A stretch of 13,509 bases of DNA from Candidatus Altimarinota bacterium (lineage in GTDB: Bacteria; Patescibacteriota; Gracilibacteria; BD1-5; UBA2023), in assembly GCA_023230505.1 (NCBI GenBank), contig JALNXF010000015.1, positions 1-13,509 of the forward strand, in the 5' to 3' direction. The notes beneath the pieces are model-generated. The model was not told where the DNA came from. It did not search any database and saw nothing but the letters and a program-made list of their open reading frames with translations. The position numbers and the translations under genes were made by a program. Of the stretch, positions 1 to 7,744 are shown one piece after another (position 1 is the stretch's first letter; each line of letters starts with the position of its first letter).

Positions 1-106
1 AAGGAGCATATCGCATTATTTCAATAATTGCATCCTTTGAGGTATTTTGCTGATAATACCTTTCATATAAAGTTGCATCCTCAGCCGCGTATATCGAATA
101 AACCAT
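1..106 (-). CDS. Partial phage structural protein, N-terminus only (possible DNRLRE-type fibre/virion protein)
   Basis: An ATG at 106-104 opens a frame that runs off the left edge of the window after 35 codons. The visible N-terminus begins MVYSIYAAEDATLYERYY and continues with a QNT..DAIIEI pattern. I associate this opening (short strand, then a D-x-T-hydrophobic-Y-E motif and an N-T-G/S-x-D segment) with DNRLRE-like beta domains that start phage virion or fibre proteins. It lies just after the baseplate wedge gene in the same direction, with 35 bases between them, which fits a structural role. The family call rests on a short stretch and is tentative; that a real gene starts here is fairly secure because the frame and position continue the operon. 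Confidence 0.55.
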   Translation of the reverse strand, partial: MVYSIYAAEDATLYERYYQQNTSKDAIIEIMRYAP

Positions 107-141
107 GTTATTTCACCATTTTATAAATAAAAAATAATTTT

Positions 142-2013
142 TTAATATGCTTTGACACGTCCTCTTATATCACCATCTGGAAATCTGATTTCCCAAATTG
201 AGGGATCTAATGATGGATAAATAATACCATCATAAGTTGCTGCGTTTATATTATAAATATTTCCTGAATATCCTAATGTTGTATCAAATAAATTTTTCAC
301 AGTAACATCAATAATATTTTGAACTCCTTCAGTTCCAGCCAATAATCTGAATATGTCCGATATTACAATCGGTTGTCGTATCTGCCAGCGATCAATATTA
401 AAAAACTCTTTAAGTTTCGTCATACAATTTAAAAGAACTTCTTTTGCTGAAAAATAAGATAACGCCGTTATTTCAAAATCTACTCCAATATTTATAATAT
501 AGGCATCTCTAATTGAAATTGAATCCGTGATTATCCTATATTTATCAATATAAGTTTTTAAATTCTCTTTTATTGCAGCATTAGCTTTTACTAATTTTTT
601 GTTTGCATCATATGATAATATATACAAATTTAAAGCTAAAGGATTTCTCTTTTTTTCATCTGTCAATGGAACCAATTGATCATCTTGAGTTATATATGAT
701 TTTGCTATAGACCCAAATTTAGCTGGCATTGATAGTGATCTTAAAATATAATCAGTCTCTGACACGGCTCTATCTTGTGCAGCAAAATATGCTAAAGCAT
801 TATATTTGATTTCTTCTATAGTTTCAGCATCTCTTCCCCCCGTTGCTGGATCAGGATTACTGCAAGCTAATGAGTTTTTTACTGTTGAAAGTAACGTTTG
901 ATCTAATGAGGTTTCATCAATATTATATTGTACTTCAATTATATTTGTTATTGATTTCGGTAAAACATTTGCCGAAATTCCACCTCCTATTGTGTACTTA
1001 ATTGTTAATGTAGTATTATGCGGAACTTGACCATAAGCATTGGAAAATAAAAAATTAGATAATGCCCAAGAATAATTTAATTTAGACATTCCTGTTGGAG
1101 TCATCATCCCGACATTATCCGGATTAGGAATAATTTCTTCATCTGTAGCCGTTTCCACTCCCGAACCAAATTGCATTTCTATTTTTCCATCTGTTCTATA
1201 TCTAGTAATAAATCTTTTTGGAACCCTTTGATTTTTTAATAAATAAGGAGTTTGATCTCTTAAGTTATATAATGTTTGTGAATTATCGATTGTATTTTCT
1301 GCAGCTGTAAATATACTATCTTGAGCCAAATAAGGAACTTCATACCAATTATTTCCATCAGAATCAACAACACTATCGACCGAAATTATATTTGTGTCAT
1401 TTAATAGTATTTTTGAATATCTAACTGGTTCATTAAATGTTACAGTAACTGTTTTTTGATCCCCCGATTCGATTTTTATTTGTTTTTTTAATAAATAATA
1501 TGTTGGAGCCCCAGTACTGTCAACTTGATATATTGTCGCGGTTGTAGAATCAAAAGAACTAGAAAATGAAAAATCCAATTCTGTATTTGTTCTAAAAATT
1601 ACTCCTGTATCTGACCCTACTTTCATACCCGAAGCAATTTTTAAAGCATAATTATAATCGGGTCTTATTGCTGCCCCAGTTCCAATTGATGGAATTAGTT
1701 GATAAACATCTAAATTAGTAATAGCTGGAAAAATTGCTCTTGGTTTATAACCAAATGCTTGAGCCATAGGAATAATATTCTTCCGTTCTTCGGCTAATAA
1801 AAATAAATTTTCTTTTATATTTACATCTTCATAATATGATAATATGTCACCAACTGCAGATGTCATATCTATAAATGCAGTAGCAGGATCATTTGGAGAA
1901 AAATCTGAAATAGTATCTTTATAATATGTTCGGCATAAAGAAATTAAAAAAGATCTTAAACTTGAAAAATCTTTATTTAAATAATTAATGTTTATATTTT
2001 TATCAATTGCCAT
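142..2013 (-). CDS. Baseplate wedge protein, gp6/J-like
   Basis: This 623-aa protein is the largest in the window. Its N-terminus has the pattern seen in T4 gp6-like and baseplate J-like proteins of marine myoviruses: a short lead, then a D-F-x-x-L-x-x-F-L-I helix, then FSPNDPATAFIDMTSAVGD and a YYEDVNIKENLFLLA stretch followed by an A-x-x-x-G-Y-K-P motif (about residues 13-92). In T4, gp6 forms the ring that links the wedges around the hub and drives the hexagon-to-star change of the baseplate. The middle holds a beta-rich section and a GGRDAETIEEIK segment (about residues 395-410), typical of the J-like core. A GGAG sequence lies about 9 bases before the ATG. It follows the gp25-like gene by 12 bases, the same partners as in other contractile tails. 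Length is close to T4 gp6. Confidence 0.88.
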   Translation of the reverse strand: MAIDKNININYLNKDFSSLRSFLISLCRTYYKDTISDFSPNDPATAFIDMTSAVGDILSYYEDVNIKENLFLLAEERKNIIPMAQAFGYKPRAIFPAITNLDVYQLIPSIGTGAAIRPDYNYALKIASGMKVGSDTGVIFRTNTELDFSFSSSFDSTTATIYQVDSTGAPTYYLLKKQIKIESGDQKTVTVTFNEPVRYSKILLNDTNIISVDSVVDSDGNNWYEVPYLAQDSIFTAAENTIDNSQTLYNLRDQTPYLLKNQRVPKRFITRYRTDGKIEMQFGSGVETATDEEIIPNPDNVGMMTPTGMSKLNYSWALSNFLFSNAYGQVPHNTTLTIKYTIGGGISANVLPKSITNIIEVQYNIDETSLDQTLLSTVKNSLACSNPDPATGGRDAETIEEIKYNALAYFAAQDRAVSETDYILRSLSMPAKFGSIAKSYITQDDQLVPLTDEKKRNPLALNLYILSYDANKKLVKANAAIKENLKTYIDKYRIITDSISIRDAYIINIGVDFEITALSYFSAKEVLLNCMTKLKEFFNIDRWQIRQPIVISDIFRLLAGTEGVQNIIDVTVKNLFDTTLGYSGNIYNINAATYDGIIYPSLDPSIWEIRFPDGDIRGRVKAY

Positions 2014-2025
2014 CTAATCACTCCA

Positions 2026-2433
2026 TTACTTTACTTCTACTTCAACATTTTGTAATTCTTCAGAATAAGGTACTGTAAAAAATACTTTAATTAAAAATGC
2101 ATGTTCATTACTACCATCTTGATAAACCTCTATTGATACAATAGTTACTTCTGGCATCCATTCTGATATTGCTGAAACTATATCATTTTTTAATGTTTCT
2201 TCTAAATTTACTCCTTGTTCAAATATCCTTTTTTTTAAATTTGATCCATAAGTTGGAAACATTCGCCTTTCACCTTTGGCGGTCATAATTAAATTTATAA
2301 TATTCGTTTTATATTGGTCTAACGTGGTAAATGTTTGAGAAAAAAATGTAGTAGAATTTTCAGTCAATGGGATCGAAATCCCAATTGGTTTTTTTTGGAC
2401 GTCTAATATATTTATTTTAAATGATGATTGCAT
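2026..2433 (-). CDS. Baseplate wedge protein, gp25-like (lysozyme-fold family)
   Basis: A 135-aa protein with the hallmark of the gp25/GpW family: a segment reading GERRMFPTYGSNLKKRIFE (about residues 53-71), in which the G-E-R-x-M-x-P-x-(F/Y)-G-S core is close to invariant in gp25 homologues of phages and type VI secretion systems. It precedes an amphipathic helix and a beta hairpin (VTIVSIEVYQDG). gp25 proteins sit at the inner wedge, where they touch gp6 and the sheath initiator region; despite the name they are not enzymes. Length matches T4 gp25 (132 aa). It begins 2 bases after the 178-aa gene and is followed by the gp6-like gene, so the pair is co-translated. Confidence 0.93.
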   Translation of the reverse strand: MQSSFKINILDVQKKPIGISIPLTENSTTFFSQTFTTLDQYKTNIINLIMTAKGERRMFPTYGSNLKKRIFEQGVNLEETLKNDIVSAISEWMPEVTIVSIEVYQDGSNEHAFLIKVFFTVPYSEELQNVEVEVK

Positions 2434-2435
2434 TT

Positions 2436-2972
2436 TTATTCCCGTTTCATATTGATAAAATCATCAACAGAAGGTATTGATTCCATATTTTCTAATTGTA
2501 GCTCTTGATTTTGTTCTTCTACTATCTGCCCCATAAACATATCATTATTCGATATTTCAGTATTACCCATTGTCATAGAAATAGGTTTTTCCATTGGAAT
2601 GTTTTTCCCAACCATCAAAGAATTGATAATATTTTCTGAAACTTCTGGCCCTTCGTCTTGTATAGGATTATTAATCATATCAATTTTTGTCTCAATCAAA
2701 ATATTATCTATAATTGAATTTCCTGTTTTTATTGGTGGTTTTATAGGAGGTTGCTGTTTTATTATTTTTTTAGTAATTGTATTTTCTTTAAATGAAGATT
2801 TTATTTGTGGTTGTGTCCCGGCTTGTGATTTGATATGCTTTATAGTTTGAGAAGGATTAATCCCAGATGCAGCTAATTCTTTAAATGCCAATTTTATTTC
2901 TGATCTTATTATAAGACGAACTTCGTCATCAATATATTTTTTAATAATATTAATTAAATCACTTGTTTTCAT
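2436..2972 (-). CDS. Phage protein of unknown function, low-complexity, in baseplate cluster
   Basis: A 178-aa protein I do not recognise. Residues 1-37 are predicted helical, with alternating charge (KKYIDDEVRLIIRSEIKLAFKEL). The rest is rich in Pro, Gln, Ile, Asn and Met and looks extended: KQQPPIKPPIKT near the centre, several NIP/MEKPIS patches, and a C-terminal SVDDFINMKRE that could be a docking peptide. No cysteine cluster, membrane segment or catalytic motif is visible. It lies between the Ala-rich protein and the gp25-like gene, which points to a virion or baseplate-assembly role such as a linker or chaperone. That is inference from position only. It may have its own weak promoter, since 41 very AT-rich bases separate it from the gene before. 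Confidence 0.7.
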   Translation of the reverse strand: MKTSDLINIIKKYIDDEVRLIIRSEIKLAFKELAASGINPSQTIKHIKSQAGTQPQIKSSFKENTITKKIIKQQPPIKPPIKTGNSIIDNILIETKIDMINNPIQDEGPEVSENIINSLMVGKNIPMEKPISMTMGNTEISNNDMFMGQIVEEQNQELQLENMESIPSVDDFINMKRE

Positions 2973-3013
2973 AAAAATACATTTATTAAATAATTATTTA
3001 TTTTTTAATTTTT

Positions 3014-3376
3014 TTAAACTTCATTTTCTAAATCACGCAATTGCTGTGCTTTTTTTGACGCATATTCTTCTTGTTCCTTGGTTAATTGTTGGATTTTTTG
3101 GGCAAGTAATGTCAAAATAGTTGCTTTTTCTGCTATTGAAAGAATAGCAGAAGCTGCAGCTTTTACTTGTAAACTTGCAGCCGTTGCAACAGCCCCAGCA
3201 CCTTGTGGAAGAGCCGCTATAATCAACCCCGCCTTTGACTTTACTTCAGAGAGAGCGGCTTCTTTATATTCATCTGCTTTTGCTAAAGCAAAAGATTTTA
3301 ATTTTTCAATATCATTATAAGAATCTATTTCTTGTTTGATTGATTCAATTTTTTGCTTTGATTTTTCTACGGACAT
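3014..3376 (-). CDS. Ala-rich helical phage protein between spike and wedge genes
   Basis: A 120-aa protein of unknown family. Residues 1-45 and 90-120 look like charged coiled-coil helices (KSKQKIESIKQEIDSYN at the start, QKIQQLTKEQEEYASKKAQQ at the end). Between them lies a hydrophobic, Ala- and Gly-rich stretch (about residues 48-88) with the core LIIAALPQGAGAVATAA. A helix-hydrophobic-helix protein immediately downstream of the spike gene could be a small hub component, a spike chaperone, or a protein that inserts in a membrane during injection. None of these can be shown from the sequence. Start: the ATG follows AAAGAG closely, 8 bases after the spike stop codon, which supports translational coupling. 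Confidence 0.72.
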   Translation of the reverse strand: MSVEKSKQKIESIKQEIDSYNDIEKLKSFALAKADEYKEAALSEVKSKAGLIIAALPQGAGAVATAASLQVKAAASAILSIAEKATILTLLAQKIQQLTKEQEEYASKKAQQLRDLENEV

Positions 3377-3384
3377 CTCTTTAA

Positions 3385-4497
3385 CTAACTTATATCAACA
3401 ATTAAACCATTTGTAACTTTTACTAACTGTCCATCAAATGTTGTAAATGCACCGGTAGCTCCAACTTCGAATTGCGGAATTCCCTTTATTTTCCCTTGAA
3501 AAAATAACGATTCCCCACTTATTGTTATTTTTTTACTATTCAAACTAATACTTTTACTTGAATTTAATGCAATATCATTTTTTGTATCTATATTTACTGA
3601 TTCTTTTGATGATAAATGAATAGTTTTTTTTGAATTAAATAAAATACTATCTGTTTTTGATTGAAAAAATAATCTATCTGAATTTAAAAGTATTTGATTC
3701 CCAATATAACTAGATTGTGGTTTTGGTCTATTTTTTGTTATAAAATAAGATCCTTCCTCATCTGAAGATTGTGTTATTCTTATTTTTTGGTTTTCACAAA
3801 TATAGATTGAAGATGAATCTTTATTTATATCCTCAATTCTTTGATTTCTTGACGAATCTTCTTTCCCATTAATTGTAATAGCTATAAATGGATTACCATT
3901 ATTTCCAGATTTCGACCAGGGATTTTTGTTTTTAGACACACTTCCAAACCTCATAGTATTCCCCCATCTTCCCTGAAATATAATGTCTCCCTCATATGGA
4001 AGTAATGATGGAATATTTGCTTTTGATTCAAAATATTTTCCAAATTCAGGATCCGTTTGGCCACTAGTGTTTCCAGAAAATGTAGAATAAGCAGATGAAT
4101 TTGATTCTTTTTGGGGTTGAACCGCTGTAGAATATGGAGTAGGATTAAAGTTCACGATATTCCAAACATTAACTAATTCCGAATAATAATAACTACCCAT
4201 TCCGGGAACTTCATTTGTAGTTGAAGTTGCCGAACTAATTATTAAAACAGATTCATGTTTTAATGGTACTTTTTGTATATAACTGCTTATAGGTTTTGCA
4301 AAACCAGCCGGGCCATAATAAGAATAAAATTGAATTATACCTATATCATTAATTGAATTATATAATGGGTGATCTTTATCAAGAATAATATCAATAACTT
4401 CAGCAGTAAAAATTTGAAATTGTTTGCTATCAATTTTATCTTTAAATTCGGAATTGAATTTATCGGGAGGTTTTAGATTTGATATAGAGTTAATCAT
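3385..4497 (-). CDS. Baseplate central spike/hub protein, gp5-like with beta-helix needle
   Basis: A 370-aa protein. Residues 25-115 look like an OB-fold (QIFTAEVIDIILDKDHPLYN, then GIIQFYSYYGP, then HESVLIIS), the fold that forms the collar of T4 gp5 and VgrG. About residues 175-192 hold GDIIFQGRWGNTMRFGS, a motif of phage spike proteins. From about residue 265 to 345 the chain becomes a short-period repeat of hydrophobic-x-hydrophobic-N-S-x-x-x steps (ILLNSDRLFFQSK, ILFNSKKTIHLSSK, IALNSSKSISLNSK), the signature of an intertwined triple-stranded beta-helix needle. No lysozyme domain is present, unlike T4 gp5, so wall cleavage must come from elsewhere. The gene overlaps the preceding 179-aa gene by 8 bases. 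The role is piercing the outer membrane at the tip of the tail tube. Confidence 0.75.
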   Translation of the reverse strand: MINSISNLKPPDKFNSEFKDKIDSKQFQIFTAEVIDIILDKDHPLYNSINDIGIIQFYSYYGPAGFAKPISSYIQKVPLKHESVLIISSATSTTNEVPGMGSYYYSELVNVWNIVNFNPTPYSTAVQPQKESNSSAYSTFSGNTSGQTDPEFGKYFESKANIPSLLPYEGDIIFQGRWGNTMRFGSVSKNKNPWSKSGNNGNPFIAITINGKEDSSRNQRIEDINKDSSSIYICENQKIRITQSSDEEGSYFITKNRPKPQSSYIGNQILLNSDRLFFQSKTDSILFNSKKTIHLSSKESVNIDTKNDIALNSSKSISLNSKKITISGESLFFQGKIKGIPQFEVGATGAFTTFDGQLVKVTNGLIVDIS

Positions 4498-5029
4498 CTT
4501 TTTTCTCTAATAAATTATCAATATCCCTTTTTAATTCGGCAAATATATCATCTGATTGGGACATTTCTTTTATTTCATTTAATAAATTATCTGTTTCCGA
4601 AAGTTCGATAGGATTTGAAAAATTTCCTGTTAATTCAGTTATAATATCCGAACATTTTTCACTTATTTGCTTCGTCCCAGATGATTCTATCATTTTTGTT
4701 CTTAATAATTCGAGTTCCTTCATCTCAGATTCAGAAAATGATATCCCCCCTAACCCATCTACTTCTCCTAAAGATTTTTCTTTTGCAATTGATCTTTGAA
4801 TTACAGCAGCTATTTTAACCAATAATTCATCATTATCCACTTCTATTTCTAGACATTCTTTTAATACAGGTACAATAATTGTTGCTTCGGTTATATTATT
4901 TATCAACGAATTTAAATGATCAACTAACTCTTCAATTTTTTTTGATCTTTTTTGCTTAGATGTATAAATATCTTCTATAATATTTGCAAATGTCTTTTCT
5001 TTAAAAATTATTTGATCAAAATCTGACAT
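4490..5029 (-). CDS. Conserved phage protein of unknown function, coupled to the late sigma gene
   Basis: A 179-aa, mostly helical, acidic protein. Its first half (FKEKTFANIIEDIY, then KIEELVDHLNSLI, then ATIIVPVLKECLEI and LLVKIAAVIQRSIA) has a pattern I have seen in unannotated proteins of other large phages near structural genes. No function is known to me. It overlaps the sigma-factor gene by 22 bases and the spike gene by 8, so the three are translated together. One possibility is a T4 gp33-like co-activator bridging sigma and the sliding clamp, given the position next to sigma, the acidic nature and a C-terminal tail rich in Asp, Glu and Leu. A virion assembly role is equally possible. 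There is no motif to decide. Confidence 0.7.
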   Translation of the reverse strand: MSDFDQIIFKEKTFANIIEDIYTSKQKRSKKIEELVDHLNSLINNITEATIIVPVLKECLEIEVDNDELLVKIAAVIQRSIAKEKSLGEVDGLGGISFSESEMKELELLRTKMIESSGTKQISEKCSDIITELTGNFSNPIELSETDNLLNEIKEMSQSDDIFAELKRDIDNLLEKKDD

Positions 5030-5745
5030 TCTTCAGTTTTCCTTTCTTTTATTTTGTAGGGATGAAATTGTACAAGTCCAGTTTCTAAGTAATTTGATGC
5101 AATTGTTTTATAAATAGATTTAAACTTAGCAACAACATGTGTGATTTGAATTGATTCAATAGTTGGTAAAATTTCTCTTATTGTCAAATAAATTGCTTTT
5201 TTATTTAAAATTGTTAATCTATCTCTATTTCTTAATATATCTAATAATGTTAAAGCGATCCTATATTCTGGTCTTGTTTTTATAAAGAAAAAATCAAGAT
5301 TATTTTCTAAATAATCAATAATTTTTTCAAAAAATATTACCTTTTCTTCTACAGCTAAAGGATTATCTTCTTCATATAAAAAATCAGCATCATTTAAACT
5401 TTCATGTAGTTTCAAATAAGAATAATGTTCTCTACTCATATTTATTAAAAAGTTTTTTGATATAACAGTAAAATATGAAAAAGCCCTACCAGAATTTCGA
5501 TCATAATGTGGCATTTTTTCTAATAAATGAGAAACTGTTTTATTCTGCGTTTCCTGGACTGTTATACCTGGAAAATAAAATCGTAAATCATTTATCCAAT
5601 ATTCAGCTAATTTATTAAATGCTTCATTAATATAATTATTAAAAAGATAATTTTTTTTAATTTGATCATCAGTATTGTTATAATCAACAATAGCTTGTTC
5701 AGTTTCTTTGTTAAAATAATAATTTTTTAGTTCTTTCACAATCAT
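5008..5745 (-). CDS. Probable late-transcription sigma factor, T4 gp55-like
   Basis: A 245-aa protein whose residues about 78-125 resemble sigma region 2 as seen in gp55-type late sigma factors of T4-like phages: MPHYDRNSGRAFSYFTVI, then KNFLINMSREH, then LKLHESLNDAD. The R-x-x-F-x-Y-F-T-x-I core matches the N-P-F-A-Y-F-T-x-I type of motif of marine phage gp55 proteins, where it contacts the RNA polymerase clamp helices and the -10 element. The C-terminal part (about 150-235) is helical and basic and ends in IKERKTEECQILIK; in T4 the gp55 C-terminus binds the sliding clamp through a short hydrophobic peptide, and ILIK could serve that role. It is the first gene after a strong terminator, and spike and baseplate genes follow. 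No -35-binding region 4 is evident, as expected for gp55. Confidence 0.65.
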   Translation of the reverse strand: MIVKELKNYYFNKETEQAIVDYNNTDDQIKKNYLFNNYINEAFNKLAEYWINDLRFYFPGITVQETQNKTVSHLLEKMPHYDRNSGRAFSYFTVISKNFLINMSREHYSYLKLHESLNDADFLYEEDNPLAVEEKVIFFEKIIDYLENNLDFFFIKTRPEYRIALTLLDILRNRDRLTILNKKAIYLTIREILPTIESIQITHVVAKFKSIYKTIASNYLETGLVQFHPYKIKERKTEECQILIK

Positions 5746-5763
5746 GTTTTAAATAAGAAAAAA

Positions 5764-5806
5764 AATGGTAGTTATGAACCGGTTTCCCAGCATCATAACT
5801 ACCATT
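5764..5806 (-). terminator. Rho-independent terminator between zinc-ribbon gene and sigma gene
   Basis: On the minus strand AATGGTAGTTATGA (5806-5793) pairs perfectly with TCATAACTACCATT (5777-5764), a 14-bp stem, and the transcript then runs into eight U residues (5765-5758, counting the last two stem bases). The loop is itself folded: CTGG-GAAA-CCGG gives four more pairs capped by a GNRA tetraloop. The stem sits after the stop codon of the zinc-ribbon gene (5848) and before the sigma start (5745), so it should end transcription of the upstream unit, with sigma read by read-through or from a promoter that I cannot identify. Confidence 0.88.
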
Positions 5807-5847
5807 AAGAATTAAAATTTTTAGTAGACTATTCTCTAATTTTTAAT

Positions 5848-6591
5848 TTAGAGCTTAGATCCGCAATATTTGCAGAAGTTATCCTTTTGTTTTACAGCTT
5901 TTCCACAATTAGGACAAAATATATTCTTAAGATCTCTCTTATCAATTAATTTTGCTGAAAATGGTAAAATTTGTAAATTAATAGTTTTAAATGGCCAAAA
6001 GTTGAAATCACCATAATAATTAGAAAATTGTTGATTTGATTTCGACCCTTGCTCGATTCTCCCCGTTTCTACTTTTTCTGTTTCATTGGGGCTTAATACA
6101 TCAAGGCTACAATTAAAACTTTTTCCTGAACAAAGATTCATATCCGATGAGATATTACCGTTATAAATTTCATTCCATTTTTTATAATTTGAATTATCTA
6201 CCCACCCAGTATAATAAGTTGTAATAGTATTAGTATATAATTGTTCATTATAAAATTCAACTTTTACTTTTCCATTTGATTTAATTGCTTCAAGAGCTTC
6301 CGCTGAATTATCAATGGAATAAGTATTAAACTTGAATTTCTGGTTACTATCAATAAACCGTTCAAGCCAAATCCTCTCTCCGGGTTTAATTACCAATAAT
6401 GAACTTGAAATTTGTACATCATTTATAAAAACCTTTGCAGCAATTGTGTTTGATGTAGGATTAAATAGTTCAATTTGAAACTCTGTTTCATTTTTTAGAA
6501 AAAAGTTACCATTTTGATATTCTGGTAAAACACTTTTGTTAATAGCAATTTTCGCTGTCGGCTCTTTCGAGCTAATTGTTAAGTTTGTCAT
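5848..6591 (-). CDS. Beta-rich phage protein with C-terminal zinc ribbon
   Basis: A 247-aa protein in two parts. Residues about 1-215 are beta-rich with a strong immunoglobulin-like feel: NGNFFLKNETEFQIELFNPT, then VFINDVQISSSLLVIKPGE, then WLERFIDSNQKFKFNTY, then VKVEFYNE. The last ~25 residues form a zinc ribbon with two C-x2-C knuckles (FCPNCGKA and FCKYCGSKL), ending the protein. I have seen the same combination in unannotated proteins of large phages and giant viruses. It may be a capsid-surface or decoration protein, but that is inference. The gene has its own strong Shine-Dalgarno (AGGAGG, 5 bases from ATG) and its own terminator, so it looks like a single-gene, highly expressed unit, which suits an abundant structural protein. 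Confidence 0.72.
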   Translation of the reverse strand: MTNLTISSKEPTAKIAINKSVLPEYQNGNFFLKNETEFQIELFNPTSNTIAAKVFINDVQISSSLLVIKPGERIWLERFIDSNQKFKFNTYSIDNSAEALEAIKSNGKVKVEFYNEQLYTNTITTYYTGWVDNSNYKKWNEIYNGNISSDMNLCSGKSFNCSLDVLSPNETEKVETGRIEQGSKSNQQFSNYYGDFNFWPFKTINLQILPFSAKLIDKRDLKNIFCPNCGKAVKQKDNFCKYCGSKL

Positions 6592-6596
6592 TATGA

Positions 6597-6602
6597 CCTC
6601 CT
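6597..6602 (-). promoter_or_regulatory. Strong Shine-Dalgarno site of the zinc-ribbon gene
   Basis: AGGAGG on the minus strand lies 5 bases before the ATG at 6591. Most genes in this window have no such match, so it fixes this start and suggests high expression. The 82 bases between the preceding stop codon and this site probably hold a promoter, but no consensus is recognisable. Confidence 0.75.
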
Positions 6603-6684
6603 ATTTTAATTAAAATTTTGCTAACTTCTTTATTGCCGAAACAATTCAAAAGCTATCCCTAACTCGAAGCAAACAAAAAAGGCT

Positions 6685-7011
6685 TTATGTTTCTTTTTTA
6701 GATTCTGGGTTAATTCTAAACTGGAATCCATTTAGTTCATCTTGGATTAATTGAATATTTTTAAAAAACCACCCGATTTCATCATCAGATGCAAATATTC
6801 CTTTTTTATCTATATCATTTAAAATCGTTTGCGACCAGATAATTTTTTCTTCAATACTGCCAAAAACTACTAAAGCTTTACTAACTTCTGCTTTTAAAGC
6901 TTCATTATTTTTAATAATTATTTTTTGAGTTTTATATAAATTTCTTATCATAAATATAAGAATACATATTATTATAAAACATATAGCTGAAATAATTATC
7001 CAAGTTAACAT
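6685..7011 (-). CDS. Small single-pass membrane protein with cytoplasmic helical tail
   Basis: I place the start at the ATG at 7011-7009, one base after the TGA of the HD gene (7013). A longer reading to 7038 would need a TTG start and would overlap the HD gene by 26 bases. The 108-aa product opens with a hydrophobic segment of about 22 residues (MLTWIIISAICFIIICILIF), followed by a positive patch (IRNLYKTQK), so the N-terminus probably faces out and the tail stays inside. The tail is helical and ends charged (NPESKKET). No enzyme motif is seen. Spanin, holin or superinfection roles cannot be assigned; lack of a lysis cassette here argues against the first two. Confidence 0.7.
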   Translation of the reverse strand: MLTWIIISAICFIIICILIFMIRNLYKTQKIIIKNNEALKAEVSKALVVFGSIEEKIIWSQTILNDIDKKGIFASDDEIGWFFKNIQLIQDELNGFQFRINPESKKET

Positions 7012-7012
7012 G

Positions 7013-7744
7013 TCATTTATTATTAAATATATCGTCAAATTTATTTTCTAATTCCTTTATTTTATCTTTCTTTTCTTCTTTTGTAACTTTTTTATTTTTA
7101 TTTTTTCTATATTGTTCATATTCTATTCTATATGACATATAATCAGCTTGTTGTAAAATAAAAACTAAATTACACTGGGGGATTTTATCTTCAGCAAATT
7201 GGGTTAAATATATTTTATTTTTTTCTTTATACATTCCATCGTGAGCATAGATAGCAATAAATTCATATTCGGACATTTTTATCCCATATTGATTTAATAT
7301 CCAAAGCGATCTATCAGAGTGATCAAAATACGGAATATTAGGATTTTGTTTATATATTTCTCCTCTATTTTCTATATGCCATTTTGAATCATTGGGTATA
7401 TAGTTATCTTCTATAAGATTCCCCACTTTTCCAATATCATGAACTAAAGCACAAAAAACAAGATCCTCCTTTGTATATCCAGAAAGATCCGAACTCATTT
7501 CCTGCCAAATTTTATAAATTTTTAATGAATTTTGAATTACATTTAATGTATGTATAACTAATCCCCCAGGCGAAGCCAAATGAAAGTAATTTGTTCCTGA
7601 CGCTGGACTTATAGCTATTCTATCACCTAAATCATTAAATAGTTTTAATAATTTTTCTTTTCTTTCCCCTGAGAATGTTTTTTCAATTATTGAGAGTAAA
7701 TTATTAAAATTATCTAATATTTCAGTTTCTGTTAAGTTTCCCAT
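7013..7744 (-). CDS. HD-domain metal-dependent phosphohydrolase
   Basis: A 243-aa protein with the complete HD motif: H65 (GGLVIHTL), H102-D103 (LVHDIGK), H142 and H168-D169 (YAHDGMY), and D201 (QQADYMS). These bind one or two divalent metals in HD enzymes acting on nucleotides or cyclic nucleotides. The pre-domain G-G-L-V-x-H-T/S-L and the spacing match the HD proteins common in T4-like marine phages, where the substrate is not settled; nucleotide recycling, or removal of a signalling nucleotide made by host defence, are the usual ideas. The C-terminal 35 residues are Lys/Glu-rich. It shares one base with the upstream Cys-rich gene (TAATG) and lies one base from the membrane gene, so all three are co-translated. 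Confidence 0.85.
   Translation of the reverse strand: MGNLTETEILDNFNNLLSIIEKTFSGERKEKLLKLFNDLGDRIAISPASGTNYFHLASPGGLVIHTLNVIQNSLKIYKIWQEMSSDLSGYTKEDLVFCALVHDIGKVGNLIEDNYIPNDSKWHIENRGEIYKQNPNIPYFDHSDRSLWILNQYGIKMSEYEFIAIYAHDGMYKEKNKIYLTQFAEDKIPQCNLVFILQQADYMSYRIEYEQYRKNKNKKVTKEEKKDKIKELENKFDDIFNNK

Noticed and set aside
122..129. TATAAATA on the plus strand as a late promoter
   Set aside because: No plus-strand gene follows, and the octamer is expected by chance several times in DNA this AT-rich; more copies fall within genes (252-259 plus, 489-496 minus).
2599..2850. Plus-strand open frame of 83 codons
   Set aside because: It lies wholly inside the minus-strand 178-aa gene, is Ile/Phe/Cys-rich as antisense of low-complexity coding, and has no ribosome site.
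3078..3320. Plus-strand open frame of 80 codons
   Set aside because: Antisense of the Ala-rich 120-aa gene; its Ala content is a mirror of that gene's codons.
7012..7038. Longer start (TTG at 7038) for the small membrane protein
   Set aside because: The ATG at 7011 follows the HD stop by one base and directly opens the hydrophobic segment; the TTG would add nine residues inside the HD gene.
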